Source: Desulfofustis sp. PB-SRB1 (GTDB lineage: Bacteria > Desulfobacterota > Desulfobulbia > Desulfobulbales > Desulfocapsaceae). From it: a stretch of DNA of 64,000 bases. Position 1 is the first letter of the stretch. Each line of letters starts with the position of its first letter. This document shows positions 18,115 to 26,575 of the stretch, piece after piece. The position numbers and the translations under genes were made by a program. The stretch covers positions 62,001 to 126,000 of the forward strand of contig JAEQMT010000009.1 in the NCBI GenBank assembly GCA_016722945.1. The letters are read 5' to 3'. Below the pieces are notes generated by a model. The model was given only the letters and a program-made list of their open reading frames with translations, was not told the origin of the DNA and searched no databases.

Positions 18115-18825
18115 CTACTGGTAGATGATTTCCGTTCCCTCAGGTGGTGAGAAGGTGAACAGCGCCGCAATCGCACCTTCATCCTCAGAGGCGAGGGGGT
18201 CTATCAATACGCCTTGTATGTCAATGATTGTCACGGTATCGAAAAAATCTGTAATAACCAACCGCTCAATCAGATACTCATCGGTGATGAAAAGATGCAC
18301 CGCGCTGATGTTGGTACGCGGGTCAAGGGGTTGCAGCCGGATTACCCGCAACGATGGCAACGAAACGAGACGGGAGAGCACGGCATCATCGGCATCAGTG
18401 ATTAAAAACGATTCGGCCAGGGGGGTGCGCCCGGAAAAAAATGAGAAGAGCAAATCGGTCTGAGCCTGTTCGACAGGGGCGATTATCTGTTGGTTGAGCT
18501 GGGCAAAATACATGGATACGGTAGTGCCATCGGAGATGATAACCTGATAGTCGGGTTCGTCATAGTCCCAGCGCATCCGAGGTTGTGCACCGTGTGAGCT
18601 GAACAGGGCGCGGCCTGCCCCGCGCTTGCTTCTGCCGGCCATCTCACCACTGGTTTGCTGGACAAAATCAAAACTCAAACTCTCTATCCCCGCGTAGCGC
18701 TGCCGCAGTTGTTCGGCAATTTGCTCCGGTTCCGGGGAAATTTTCTCGTCTCCCCAGCAGGTGGTGGCATATACCAACACGAGAAGGGCTAGCATGGTGA
18801 TCAGTGGGAGAAATGAGGATTTCAT
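18115..18825 (-). CDS. lolA: LolA-like outer-membrane lipoprotein carrier
   Basis: This 236-residue protein has a signal peptide (MLALLVLVYATTCWGDE) and the LolA fold pattern: RYAGIESLSFDFVQQTSGEM, then GRALFSSHGAQPRMRWDYDEP and VIISDGTTVSMYFAQLNQQI. LolA shuttles lipoproteins across the periplasm from LolCDE to the outer membrane. It is about 35 residues longer than E. coli LolA. It follows the S1-like gene's start by 33 bp on the same strand and may be transcribed with it. Confidence 0.88.
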   Translation of the reverse strand: MKSSFLPLITMLALLVLVYATTCWGDEKISPEPEQIAEQLRQRYAGIESLSFDFVQQTSGEMAGRSKRGAGRALFSSHGAQPRMRWDYDEPDYQVIISDGTTVSMYFAQLNQQIIAPVEQAQTDLLFSFFSGRTPLAESFLITDADDAVLSRLVSLPSLRVIRLQPLDPRTNISAVHLFITDEYLIERLVITDFFDTVTIIDIQGVLIDPLASEDEGAIAALFTFSPPEGTEIIYQ

Positions 18826-18852
18826 AAATGCTCGACTACAGTGGCGGGTGGT

Positions 18853-19257
18853 TCAGGGGCATGGGCCGAGGTAGCGCCCCTCAAAGGTGCTTACCATTTC
18901 CGTACCCTGTGTGACGATGGTGATTTCTCCTTCGGATCGATCCTGAAAATAGGTGGCGCGACCGGTGCCACGGGAGATTGCACCCTCATTGTCGCAGGTG
19001 AAATTCCAGCTTACGCTGCTGCCGTCGATGCGCTGCTCCATGGTGCATCCGGTGTTACCGAGCCGGTCTACCCCGGTCTGAGGCACGAAGTTCTCCTTTG
19101 TCATGCACTGGGTGTTGGTCTGGGGCGGCAGGTTGAACCCCGTCATTTCAGTCGTGATCGTTATCTCCCAGAGTCCTTCTGAAAAATCGGGAATGTCGTC
19201 GGCATAGCAAGGAGATACCAGTGCGACAATAAGCAGCACAAATGTTGATAATCTCAT
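18853..19257 (-). CDS. DUF3617 secreted protein
   Basis: This 134-residue protein starts with a signal peptide (LSTFVLLIVALVSPCYADD). It matches the DUF3617 pattern of GLWEITITTEM, a Cys in TQCMTKENFVP, GCTMEQRIDGSSVSWNFTC and a closing FEGRYLGPCP. Four cysteines in the mature part suggest two disulfides in the periplasm. The function of the family is not established. It lies 27 bp upstream of lolA on the same strand. Confidence 0.82.
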   Translation of the reverse strand: MRLSTFVLLIVALVSPCYADDIPDFSEGLWEITITTEMTGFNLPPQTNTQCMTKENFVPQTGVDRLGNTGCTMEQRIDGSSVSWNFTCDNEGAISRGTGRATYFQDRSEGEITIVTQGTEMVSTFEGRYLGPCP

Positions 19258-19471
19258 GTTCAGGCTCCCAGGCTGTAATGTAACTTCTTAATCGGCGACT
19301 TTAGTAAACTCGCCGCTGGTTGTCCATTGGAATTATCGGGTGAAATGGTATGAGGGGCAAATCCTTACCCTGCTCCCATTGCACGTTCTGCTTGTGCCTG
19401 TTGTGGATTGACAAGAACAACGGCGGGCATTATCACTGTGTCAAATTTTTTTTACACCATCATTATAACAA
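19258..19471. other. Intergenic region, nothing identified
   Basis: Upstream region of the DUF3617 gene. It contains a T-rich tract (CAAATTTTTTTTACACC) but no gene or clear signal was recognised. Confidence 0.4.
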
Positions 19472-19631
19472 GATGAATTCGTAAAACCTCAAAATTGCTT
19501 ACTGCCGTCATTCCCGCCCTCGATAACAACACTCAAGGGCAGGCTGCAGCGGGAATCCAGTGATTTCAATTAATTATGGATGTCACGTCAATTACGGTAT
19601 GACGGGAATAAGGGTTTTTACGACGCCATCA
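19472..19631 (+). repeat. MITE-A copy with extended centre, about 160 bp
   Basis: Left end GATGAATTCGTAAAACC and right end GGGTTTTTACGACGCCATCA are inverted. The central hairpin ATTCCCG...CGGGAAT is interrupted by a 32-bp insert (CCTCGATAACAACACTCAAG onward) that is shared with the copies at 22.3 and 51.5 kb. Confidence 0.8.
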
Positions 19632-19650
19632 TAAAAAAAGAGGTTTATCA

Positions 19651-19938
19651 ATGCCGATTTATGAATATGAGTGTCGCGCCTGCCAGAAGATTCACGAAAT
19701 CCAGCAAAAGATTGTCGACCCTCCCATCACCAGTTGCCCAGACTGCCGGGGACCGGTAAAAAAACTCGTCTCCACAACATCCTTTCTGCTCAAAGGCGGC
19801 GGCTGGTACGCGGACGGCTATGCCTCCACCAAAGATGCTCCCGCCAAAAAAGAGGAGACCAAGAAAGAAGGTGCGGCCTGTACGGCGGCGAAAGAGTCAT
19901 GTGGCAGCTGCCCGGCCGCGGTGGGGGCGGAGAAGTAG
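19651..19938 (+). CDS. FmdB-type zinc ribbon protein
   Basis: This 95-residue protein starts with the FmdB/CxxC regulatory signature MPIYEYECRACQKIHEIQQK. Two CxxC knuckles (CRAC and CPDC) should bind one zinc ion. A linker leads to a Lys/Ala-rich tail ending in three further Cys (SCGSC and an upstream C). These small proteins were named for a putative regulator of formamidase, but their role is unknown. AAGAGG lies upstream of the ATG. Confidence 0.88.
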   Translation: MPIYEYECRACQKIHEIQQKIVDPPITSCPDCRGPVKKLVSTTSFLLKGGGWYADGYASTKDAPAKKEETKKEGAACTAAKESCGSCPAAVGAEK

Positions 19939-19968
19939 AACCCGCCCAGCTTCGCCTCTGCAGCCGGA

Positions 19969-21075
19969 TTACTCCTTTTTGCCACTTTTAATTAGCGCCA
20001 TCGCGTCGCCGTAGGAATAAAACCGATAGCCCATTTCAATTGCCGCCCTGTACGCCGACAACAGTCTTGTTCGGCCGCACAGCGCCGCCACCAGAAAAAG
20101 AAGTGACGAGCGCGGCAGATGAAAATTAGTGATCAGGTTGTCCACCACCTGAAAGGTGTAGCCGGGCGTAATATACACATCACACCATTGTTCAATCGGT
20201 TTTATCTCATGTTCTGAAACGGCGGCACTCTCCAAGGCCCTTACCGTTGTCGTTCCCACCGCCCACACCTGAGCTCCCCGTGTTTTTGCCCTGTTAATCA
20301 GCGCAGCGGTTTCATCGCCAATCTTGACATATTCCTGATGAATCTTGTGATGACGGATATCCTCATGGGTAACCGGGGCAAAGGTGCCGTGCCCTACATG
20401 CAAAGTAATGGAGGCTATGGAAACCCCCAGCCGGGAGATTTTATCCAGCAGCGGGCCGGTGAAATGAAGGCCGGCGGTGGGCGCTGCCACCGCGCCCGGT
20501 TCGGCTGCATAAACGGTCTGATATCGCTCAACATCGATTGCGGTGGGGCCATCCTCTCTTTTCACGTAGGGCGGCAGCGGTACGTTGCCGTGGGCGGCGA
20601 GCAGGCTGTCGAGATCATGACCGGTTGTGGTGAACAGCGTACCCGACCACCTGCCGCGGCCGAGGTTCTCGTCAAGTGCAAAGATGATTGCATCAGCGAT
20701 CCTCAACTGCATGCCGGCTCGCGGCGGCCGGGAGCTTTTTACCAGCACCTCGCACTGGTAGGCAGCGTTGCCTGATTCACCACCATTCTTGATGTGGACG
20801 GGATAGTGGAGCAAAAACAACTCCACCTTGCCGCCACTCTCTTTTCTGCCGAACAACCGGGCCGGAAATACCCTGGTATCGTTGCGTACCAGCACATCGC
20901 CGGGTTTAAACAGGGTATGGATCTGATGAAAGAGGCGGTGCTCGATCCCGCCGCTGGCTCTATCCATTACCAGCAGCCGGGACTGGTCGCGACCATCCAC
21001 CGGATACTGGGCAATTGCCTCCTCCGGTAAATGATAGTCGTAGGATGAAAGGGAAAAATCTTCTTGGCTCTTCAC
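19969..21075 (-). CDS. queA: tRNA ribosyltransferase-isomerase QueA
   Basis: QueA transfers and isomerises the ribosyl part of S-adenosylmethionine onto 7-aminomethyl-deazaguanine in tRNA, giving epoxyqueuosine. Family motifs are YDYHLPEEAIAQYPVDGRDQ, VRNDTRVFPARLFGRKE, TAGLHFTGPLL, TLHVGHGTFAPV and FHLPRSSLLFLV. The GTG at 21075 gives 368 residues. An ATG at 21138 would add 21 residues of poor quality and overlap the divergent mobA-like gene, so I prefer GTG. Neither start has a clear Shine-Dalgarno. Confidence 0.94.
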   Translation of the reverse strand: MKSQEDFSLSSYDYHLPEEAIAQYPVDGRDQSRLLVMDRASGGIEHRLFHQIHTLFKPGDVLVRNDTRVFPARLFGRKESGGKVELFLLHYPVHIKNGGESGNAAYQCEVLVKSSRPPRAGMQLRIADAIIFALDENLGRGRWSGTLFTTTGHDLDSLLAAHGNVPLPPYVKREDGPTAIDVERYQTVYAAEPGAVAAPTAGLHFTGPLLDKISRLGVSIASITLHVGHGTFAPVTHEDIRHHKIHQEYVKIGDETAALINRAKTRGAQVWAVGTTTVRALESAAVSEHEIKPIEQWCDVYITPGYTFQVVDNLITNFHLPRSSLLFLVAALCGRTRLLSAYRAAIEMGYRFYSYGDAMALIKSGKKE

Positions 21076-21116
21076 GGTACCATATTGCTTGACATGACAA
21101 GGGGTATCTTCGTACC

Positions 21117-21758
21117 ATGACCAGGCATGACATGGCAATTACCCGGTTCCCCAAAATGAACGATGCGGCGGAAAAATATCTACAAAAGGTATGGGGATGT
21201 GTGCTCATCGGCGGGCGCAGCTCGCGCATGGGCAGAGCAAAACAGTTGCTCACCGATGCAGCCGGAAAAACCTGGCTGGAGCGTATCGTTTCGGCCCTGC
21301 TCACCCGGGTACCCGATGTGGTGCTGGTTGGCGCGGGCGAAGTCCCCGCTGCCTTGCAAGATCTGCGGGTGATTGGCGATGCCGAAGGGGCGGCCGGGCC
21401 GCTGGCCGGGCTGGCGGCGGTGATGCGGTATAAGGCGGATGTTTCGTGGTTGTTGACGGCCTGCGATATGCCGCTGGTGAGTGCGGAGGCGATGGACTGG
21501 TTACTTATGCAACGGGCGCCCGAGGTGACCGCGGTTGTTCCCTACAACCCCGATACCTTGCGCCATGAACCGCTTTTTAGTTGGTACGATGGACAGTGCG
21601 CCCCCTATGTGGAAACACTGCTTAAGAGTGCGGAGCAGCGCATCACCCGGCTTATTGACTGTCCCGGCGCCGTTTCGCCGCCGATCCCGTCTCATCTTTT
21701 GTCCGCCTGGCGCAATATCAATACGCCGGAGCAGCTGGAACAATCAAATATCTGGTAG
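21117..21758 (+). CDS. mobA: Molybdenum cofactor guanylyltransferase MobA
   Basis: MobA joins GMP to molybdopterin to make the guanine dinucleotide cofactor used by DMSO-reductase-family enzymes such as formate dehydrogenases. The nucleotidyltransferase motif is VLIGGRSSRMGRAKQLL, followed by AGPLAGLAAVM and LLTACDMPLVSAEAM (metal-binding Asp). The product is 213 residues from ATG 21117; ATG 21156 would give 200 residues and also leaves the motif intact. The N-terminal LIGGRSS replaces the more common LAGGRS. Confidence 0.9.
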   Translation: MTRHDMAITRFPKMNDAAEKYLQKVWGCVLIGGRSSRMGRAKQLLTDAAGKTWLERIVSALLTRVPDVVLVGAGEVPAALQDLRVIGDAEGAAGPLAGLAAVMRYKADVSWLLTACDMPLVSAEAMDWLLMQRAPEVTAVVPYNPDTLRHEPLFSWYDGQCAPYVETLLKSAEQRITRLIDCPGAVSPPIPSHLLSAWRNINTPEQLEQSNIW

Positions 21759-21764
21759 TTAGTT

Positions 21765-22295
21765 ATGAAATATAGTATTTCTCGCCTGCAATCGGCACTT
21801 TTCATCCAGATTCTTGTCTGGTTGTCTGTTGCCGGCCTTACCGCCTGTGCACCGGAGAGCTCGAAACGACTCAAAATCGGTGATCAGGCCCCTGATTTTG
21901 CAATTGTCGATCTCACCGGCGCCTCCATCTCACTTGCCCAGTGGCGGGGCAACCCTGTCATCCTGCGTTTCTGGGATACCGAGTGCAAATACTGCCGGGC
22001 CGATACGCCCTCCATCAATTACTATTTCGATCAGTACCAGGAGCGCGGTCTCAAGGTGTTATACGTCGCCACCGGCAACGAAACCGAAGCACGGGTGCGC
22101 GAATTCATCGAGGTTCTCGATGTTGCCTTCCCGGTGGCCATCGACAGCGACATGAAGGTAGCCGAAAGCTATCAGGTGACCATTGTCCCGCAGACCATTT
22201 TTATCAGCCCCGATCAGAAGATCATCACCGCCGTCGTCGGCGGTGTCGGCAAGGCGGAGCTGGCCGAGATCCTCGGGCCGTATCTATCCTCTTAA
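21765..22295 (+). CDS. TlpA/ResA-like thioredoxin-fold lipoprotein
   Basis: This 176-residue protein has a hydrophobic N-terminus ending LTACAPES, a lipoprotein signal. The thioredoxin-like domain has GDQAPDFAIVDLTGASISLA, redox motif CKYC in WDTECKYCRADTP, and the cis-Pro loop VTIVPQTIF. Such proteins reduce or oxidise thiols outside the cytoplasmic membrane, often in cytochrome c or metal-site assembly. It follows mobA by 6 bp. The NosL cluster starts 190 bp downstream beyond a repeat, so a link to it is possible but unproven. Confidence 0.88.
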   Translation: MKYSISRLQSALFIQILVWLSVAGLTACAPESSKRLKIGDQAPDFAIVDLTGASISLAQWRGNPVILRFWDTECKYCRADTPSINYYFDQYQERGLKVLYVATGNETEARVREFIEVLDVAFPVAIDSDMKVAESYQVTIVPQTIFISPDQKIITAVVGGVGKAELAEILGPYLSS

Positions 22296-22299
22296 TCGC

Positions 22300-22459
22300 G
22301 ATGAACTGGTAAAAACCTTGAATTTGCTTGCTAACGTCATTCCCGCCCTCGATAATAACACTCAAGGGCAGGCTGCAGCGGGAATCCAGTAATTTCAATG
22401 ATTATGGATTTCGGTTCAACTCCACAATGACCATAAGTGGGGTTTTCACGAAGCCATCA
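22300..22459 (+). repeat. MITE-A copy, about 160 bp
   Basis: Left end GATGAACTGGTAAAAACC and right end GGGGTTTTCACGAAGCCATCA. It contains the same 32-bp hairpin insert as the copy at 19.5 kb. It fills the gap between the thioredoxin-like gene and the NosL gene. Confidence 0.8.
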
Positions 22460-22485
22460 ATCGTAACTAAGGAGAAATTGATCAC

Positions 22486-23037
22486 ATGAATAGTATCGTG
22501 AAGGGTGTTCTTGTTTTTGTTGGTATTCTGCTCTCCGTTCCGGCCGGAGCCGAGCCAGTAGATCCCATCGACCCGAAGAGCAGATGCCCGGTATGCGGCA
22601 TGATGCCCGCCAAGTACCCGCTGTGGATTGCCCAGATCCATGCGGTGGATGGTGAGCCGGTGTTTTTTGACGGGGTCAAGGATATGATGGCCTACTATTT
22701 TGAGCCGGAAGTCTACGGCGGGCCACCTTCTCTGGATGATGCCGATATCTACGTGCGCGACTATTACCGGCAGGAGTATATCGACGGCCGGAGTGGTTTT
22801 TACGTGGTGGGCAGCGATGTGATGGGGCCCATGGGGTATGAGTTGATCCCCTTTGCCGAGCGTGGCGCCGCCGAGCAGTTTCTTGCCGATCACAACGGTG
22901 ACACCATCCTGAGCTTTACGGAAATTACCCTGGAGCGCATTAACGAGATGCGGCAGGCGCACATGCTGAAAATGAAAAAGAATAAAGGCAACATGAAGCA
23001 TGACCACAGTGCCGGCGCCATGAACAGCCAGCAATGA
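22486..23037 (+). CDS. NosL-like copper-binding accessory protein
   Basis: This 183-residue exported protein has a signal peptide (VLVFVGILLSVPAGAEP) rather than a lipobox. The NosL core begins RCPVCGMMPAKYPLWIAQI and continues VFFDGVKDMMAYYF and GFYVVGSDVMGPMGYELIPF. The tail is rich in Met, His and Lys (MLKMKK, MKHDHSAGAM), which suits metal binding. NosL proteins bind Cu(I) and help N2O reductase, but no nosZ is present here. It heads a tight five-gene cluster and overlaps the next gene by 4 bp. Confidence 0.9.
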   Translation: MNSIVKGVLVFVGILLSVPAGAEPVDPIDPKSRCPVCGMMPAKYPLWIAQIHAVDGEPVFFDGVKDMMAYYFEPEVYGGPPSLDDADIYVRDYYRQEYIDGRSGFYVVGSDVMGPMGYELIPFAERGAAEQFLADHNGDTILSFTEITLERINEMRQAHMLKMKKNKGNMKHDHSAGAMNSQQ

Positions 23038-23339
23038 AGTGGATGTCGAAGCCGCGGCCGTCAACCTGGCTGGGTATCATCGGCGGCGGTCTCATGTTCT
23101 GCCAGCTCATCCTGATAGGGCTTGCCCATGTCCAGCTGGCCGCACGTACCTCCGGGCAGGAACTGATGCGTGCCCAGGTGCAGCGGCTTGGCCTCAGCGA
23201 CATCTGCATCGCCACCGAGGCCAGATACATCAGGCATTTGGCCGTCACCGATCAGGTGGCGCCGTTCATGGATCACCCCTTGGCTCTTGAATATTTCCCC
23301 TCCGGTTCACTGTGGGCCCCGGTTATCTCATCTCGCTGA
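23034..23339 (+). CDS. Small single-span membrane protein of NosL cluster
   Basis: This 101-residue protein has one N-terminal membrane segment (WLGIIGGGLMFCQLILIGLA) and a periplasmic domain of about 70 residues with a single extracytoplasmic Cys (LSDICIATEAR). I do not recognise the family. It overlaps the NosL gene by 4 bp and the permease gene by 28 bp, so it is almost certainly co-translated with them and probably a subunit or partner of the transporter. Confidence 0.8.
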   Translation: MKWMSKPRPSTWLGIIGGGLMFCQLILIGLAHVQLAARTSGQELMRAQVQRLGLSDICIATEARYIRHLAVTDQVAPFMDHPLALEYFPSGSLWAPVISSR

Positions 23340-24517
23340 GGCGGCAGCGTAACCTGCTCGATTTCGCCCTGGGCAGCCTGTGGCGGGCACGCTGGAAAAA
23401 CGGCGGTATCGTCGTGGTGTTCAGCCTGGTCATCTTCATTATCGCCTCATTTCGGCTGATGGTGGCCGGCCTCGAGCAGGCCTCCACGGCGGTGTTGGCC
23501 ACCGTGCCGGACATCACCGTGCAGCGGCTTGTGGCTGGTCGGCAGATGCCGGTACCGCTTTGGTGGGTGGAGGAGTCCGGAGCCGTTTTCGGTATCAGAA
23601 GCATTAAACCCCGCGTCTGGGGGTACTATTTTCATGAGACCAGCGGCGCCAATTTCACCATTATCGGGGTGGAGGATTTCCCCGGTGGCGAACCGCTGCC
23701 GGGTGTCGCCATGCAGGCCGTAAGCGCGGATGAGCAGGTGGAGGAGAACCAATTTTCTCCCGTGGTGCTGGGCCAAGCCGTGCACCAGATGCTTGCTCTT
23801 GGCGACCGGGTCAATGTTTCGCTGTTTCGGCCCGATCTCACCCTCAAAGGGTTTTCAGTGGTCGGTCTCTTTGCACCGCAAACCGGGCTGGTAACCGATG
23901 ATCTCATGGTCATGGCCATCGACGATGCCCGTGATTTGTTCGCTCTCGCGCCGCACAACGCCACCGATCTGCTTATTTCGGTGCCCAACCCGCTGGAGGT
24001 GGACACCATCGCCCAGAAGCTTATGGCAAAACTGCCCGGCAGCAGGGTGATCACCAAAGCCCAGATTGGTAAAACCTACAATGCGGCCTTTGGCTGGCGG
24101 AGCGGGTTCGGGATGATCTGTCTGATCGGTACGGTGGCGGCCTTCGTTATTCTCGCCTGGGATAAGGCGGCCGGTCTGAGTCCGGAACAGCGCCGCGAGG
24201 TGGCGCTGCTCAAAACACTGGGCTGGCAGACCGGCGATGTAATGGCAATCCGGTTCATGGAATCACTGGTTGTCTGTGTGGTGGCATTTCTGGTGGGCAC
24301 CGGACTTGCCTGGGCGCATATCGTTTTTACCGACGGCTTTCTGTTCAAACCATTGCTGCTGGGCTGGTCGGTGCTTCGGCCATCCTTGTCGCCGGTACCG
24401 GTGATCCGTTTCGATGATGTGCTCATCATTTTCGTCATGTCGGTTGTTCCCTATCTTGCCGCTACCATCGTACCCGCCTGGCGCGGCGCGATGATCCGGG
24501 CCGATGCCACCCTGTAA
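23312..24517 (+). CDS. FtsX/MacB-type ABC transporter permease
   Basis: This 401-residue permease has one N-terminal membrane helix (GGIVVVFSLVIFIIASF), a periplasmic domain of about 220 residues, then three C-terminal helices (FGMICLIGTVAAFVILAW and later). This is the MacB/LolE layout. The coupling segment REVALLKTLGWQTGDVMAIR is typical. Such transporters act by mechanotransmission on periplasmic substrates. The gene overlaps the small membrane protein gene and meets the ATPase gene head-on, so the ABC pair is complete. Confidence 0.9.
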   Translation: MGPGYLISLRRQRNLLDFALGSLWRARWKNGGIVVVFSLVIFIIASFRLMVAGLEQASTAVLATVPDITVQRLVAGRQMPVPLWWVEESGAVFGIRSIKPRVWGYYFHETSGANFTIIGVEDFPGGEPLPGVAMQAVSADEQVEENQFSPVVLGQAVHQMLALGDRVNVSLFRPDLTLKGFSVVGLFAPQTGLVTDDLMVMAIDDARDLFALAPHNATDLLISVPNPLEVDTIAQKLMAKLPGSRVITKAQIGKTYNAAFGWRSGFGMICLIGTVAAFVILAWDKAAGLSPEQRREVALLKTLGWQTGDVMAIRFMESLVVCVVAFLVGTGLAWAHIVFTDGFLFKPLLLGWSVLRPSLSPVPVIRFDDVLIIFVMSVVPYLAATIVPAWRGAMIRADATL

Positions 24518-24518
24518 G

Positions 24519-25196
24519 ATGATTATCAGGCTGCACGAGGTTCATAAGTTTTACAACCGCGACACCCCGCGCCAGGTGCATGCGGTGCGCGGCGTCAGCC
24601 TGGCGGTTCAAGAGGGCGAGGCGGTATGCATCAGCGGTCCCAGCGGTTCGGGTAAATCGACCCTGTTGGGTATTATCGGCGGCTTCTTCGTTCCCACCAG
24701 CGGGCTGGCCGAGGTTGCCGGCGTCAAGCTGGCCCGCCTGCCGGATCGGTTTCTCACCAGCTATCGCCGCGACTATATCGGCTTTATTCCGCAGCGTTTC
24801 CCGGTTATCGGCGCGATGAGCGTGCTGGCCAATGTCATCCTGCCCCTGCTGCCGCTGGGCGTGGAACAGCGAGAGAGCGAAGAGCGGGGAAGACAGCTAC
24901 TTACCCGTCTCAACATCACCCACAAACAAAACATGCCCGCCGCCGAGCTTTCCGGCGGCGAACTGCAGCGTCTGGTCATTGCCCGGGCGCTGATCAACGA
25001 TCCGCCCATCATCCTGGCCGACGAACCCACCGCCCATCTTGACAGCGCTTTGAGCACCCAGTTCATCTCAATTATGAGTGAGTGCCGGGCCGAGGGCAAA
25101 ACCGTGGTGATCGCCTCCCATGATCCGCTGGTGTTTCAATCCTCGTTGATCGATCGACACCTGATTCTGGAAGACGGCGCCATGGTCGCCGGGTGA
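24519..25196 (+). CDS. LolD/MacB-type ABC transporter ATP-binding protein
   Basis: This 225-residue ATPase has Walker A GPSGSGKST, a Q loop (IGFIPQRFPV), signature ELSGGELQRLVIARAL and Walker B IILADEPTAHLD, with an H-loop His in VIASHDPLVF. It is the partner of the FtsX-type permease upstream. ATG 24519 follows the permease stop by one base; an in-frame ATG at 24504 would overlap the permease end and add five residues. Confidence 0.94.
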   Translation: MIIRLHEVHKFYNRDTPRQVHAVRGVSLAVQEGEAVCISGPSGSGKSTLLGIIGGFFVPTSGLAEVAGVKLARLPDRFLTSYRRDYIGFIPQRFPVIGAMSVLANVILPLLPLGVEQRESEERGRQLLTRLNITHKQNMPAAELSGGELQRLVIARALINDPPIILADEPTAHLDSALSTQFISIMSECRAEGKTVVIASHDPLVFQSSLIDRHLILEDGAMVAG

Positions 25197-25205
25197 TGCG
25201 GCGCC

Positions 25206-26231
25206 ATGTTGTTTGAACCGTTCTCCCTCGCCCTGCTCGGGGCCGGCCTCATCTCGCTCTATCTGGTGCTGGTGGCTTCATTCACCGCGGTTCAGGTGAT
25301 CAGATACTGGGATCTCGAGGCCGACGACAACCGCCAGATCGAACTGGAACAGCGCACCTGGCTCTCATCGGCGCTGGTGCAGGGTGCTTTGGTGCTGCAG
25401 ATGGTAAGCCTTGTCATCATGATCGGCGCCGCCGATCATTTTGCCGATCTGCTCAGTGGCGCCATGTGTGCCACCGGGGCGCTCACCGCCAATTCATTCG
25501 GCGTCCCCGCCCTGATGGTCAAGATTGTCACGCTTTTTTGTGCCGCTATCTGGCTGACCATCAACCGAATAGACCTGAGCGTGCCGACCTATCCACTCAC
25601 CACAGCCAAACACTGGCTCATTCTGACCCTCTTGCCGCTTATCTGTCTCGACCTCGGCCTGGTTACCGCCTACCTCGCCCTGCTGCGCCCGGATATCGTG
25701 GTATCATGCTGTGGGGTGATCTTTGCCGAGTCGACCCCCAACGGTTTCAGCCTGATCGGCCTGCTGCCCACACTGCCGCTGCTGGGTTGCTACGGTGCGC
25801 TCGTTGGCGTGCTTATCTGGCTGGCTATTTTTATGCGGCTCAAAATGGCCAATGGTAAAACTATCGGTGGTGCCGAGGCGTTTGTCGCCGGGCTTGGCTG
25901 GCCGCTTTTTTACCTGCTTTCGGTGGTGGTTATTACCGTTATTGTCAGCCCCTATGTGTACGCCATGCCGCACCACCGCTGTCCCTTTGACCTGCTGCGC
26001 GGCTCCTACGGCTGGATTGGCTACCCCCTCTACCTGAGCCTGCACGGCGCGGTCATTGCCGGCATCACCATCCCGGTCACCTGGTGGTCGGCCAGATACC
26101 CCGGCGCAGCCGACACCGCCCAGCGCATCCAACGCCGGGCAGTACCGGGCGCCATGGCACTGCTGCTCGTCTTCCTCACCATAGCCGCATTCAAACCGCT
26201 GATGTACAACATCCTCGGCGGCCAATGGTGA
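25206..26231 (+). CDS. Polytopic membrane protein of NosL cluster
   Basis: This 341-residue protein has about eight membrane segments and no family I recognise. Cys and His residues sit at membrane-edge positions (SGAMCATGALTAN, VVSCCGVIFAE, MPHHRCPFDLL), which would suit metal, heme or thiol chemistry. It follows the ATPase gene by 9 bp and ends the cluster. Context suggests it works with NosL and the ABC transporter. Confidence 0.82.
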   Translation: MLFEPFSLALLGAGLISLYLVLVASFTAVQVIRYWDLEADDNRQIELEQRTWLSSALVQGALVLQMVSLVIMIGAADHFADLLSGAMCATGALTANSFGVPALMVKIVTLFCAAIWLTINRIDLSVPTYPLTTAKHWLILTLLPLICLDLGLVTAYLALLRPDIVVSCCGVIFAESTPNGFSLIGLLPTLPLLGCYGALVGVLIWLAIFMRLKMANGKTIGGAEAFVAGLGWPLFYLLSVVVITVIVSPYVYAMPHHRCPFDLLRGSYGWIGYPLYLSLHGAVIAGITIPVTWWSARYPGAADTAQRIQRRAVPGAMALLLVFLTIAAFKPLMYNILGGQW

Positions 26232-26384
26232 CACCGACGGATGCCAGATGAGCTGATAGGAATGTGAGTTATGTGAGAATCCTATTCGCCGGTTTAGAGA
26301 ACTGTGCGTCCGCCCCAATAGACGGTAACCGAAAAAAAGCATAGACCGGGAGGGTCGATCTCCAGATCGACCAAAAAAACACCT
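26232..26384. other. Backbone-to-island junction, nothing identified
   Basis: About 150 bp with a short inverted repeat GGTCGATCTCCAGATCGACC (26349-26368). This is the boundary between the GC-rich backbone and the AT-richer island. Confidence 0.4.
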
Positions 26385-26575
26385 TTCTAGCAACCACCCT
26401 CATCAGGAGTCCGGCGCACTCTTTCGCAAAGCCAATCATTGTGCCTGCCGCGCCATGATCGCCGCTGCCACCGAAAAAACACAAGAGGTAACAACAAAGC
26501 ATCTTCGGCGTGCCAACTCGAAACCGCCATTATGCATACATCACAAACAGGGAGCACATCACAAAACAGCATTCG
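26385..26575 (+). pseudogene. Remnant of the TniB-like ATPase gene (third copy of the 3.2-kb element)
   Basis: The segment aligns with the last part of the ATPase gene of the intact elements (33230-33395). It includes CTCTTTCGCAAAGCCAA, GCCATGATCGCCGCTGCC and GAAAAAACACAAGAGGTAAC, and runs on to the GGAGCACATCA before the small downstream gene. Many substitutions and the loss of everything else show an old, decayed insertion of the same element family. Confidence 0.85.

Noticed and set aside
21076-21138. QueA start at ATG 21138
   Set aside because: It would add 21 residues unlike other QueA N-termini and overlap the divergent mobA start. GTG 21075 is closer to the conserved domain, though the start remains uncertain.
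25704-26393. Minus-strand open frame of 229 codons
   Set aside because: It is antisense to the membrane protein gene and has no recognisable domain or ribosome site.
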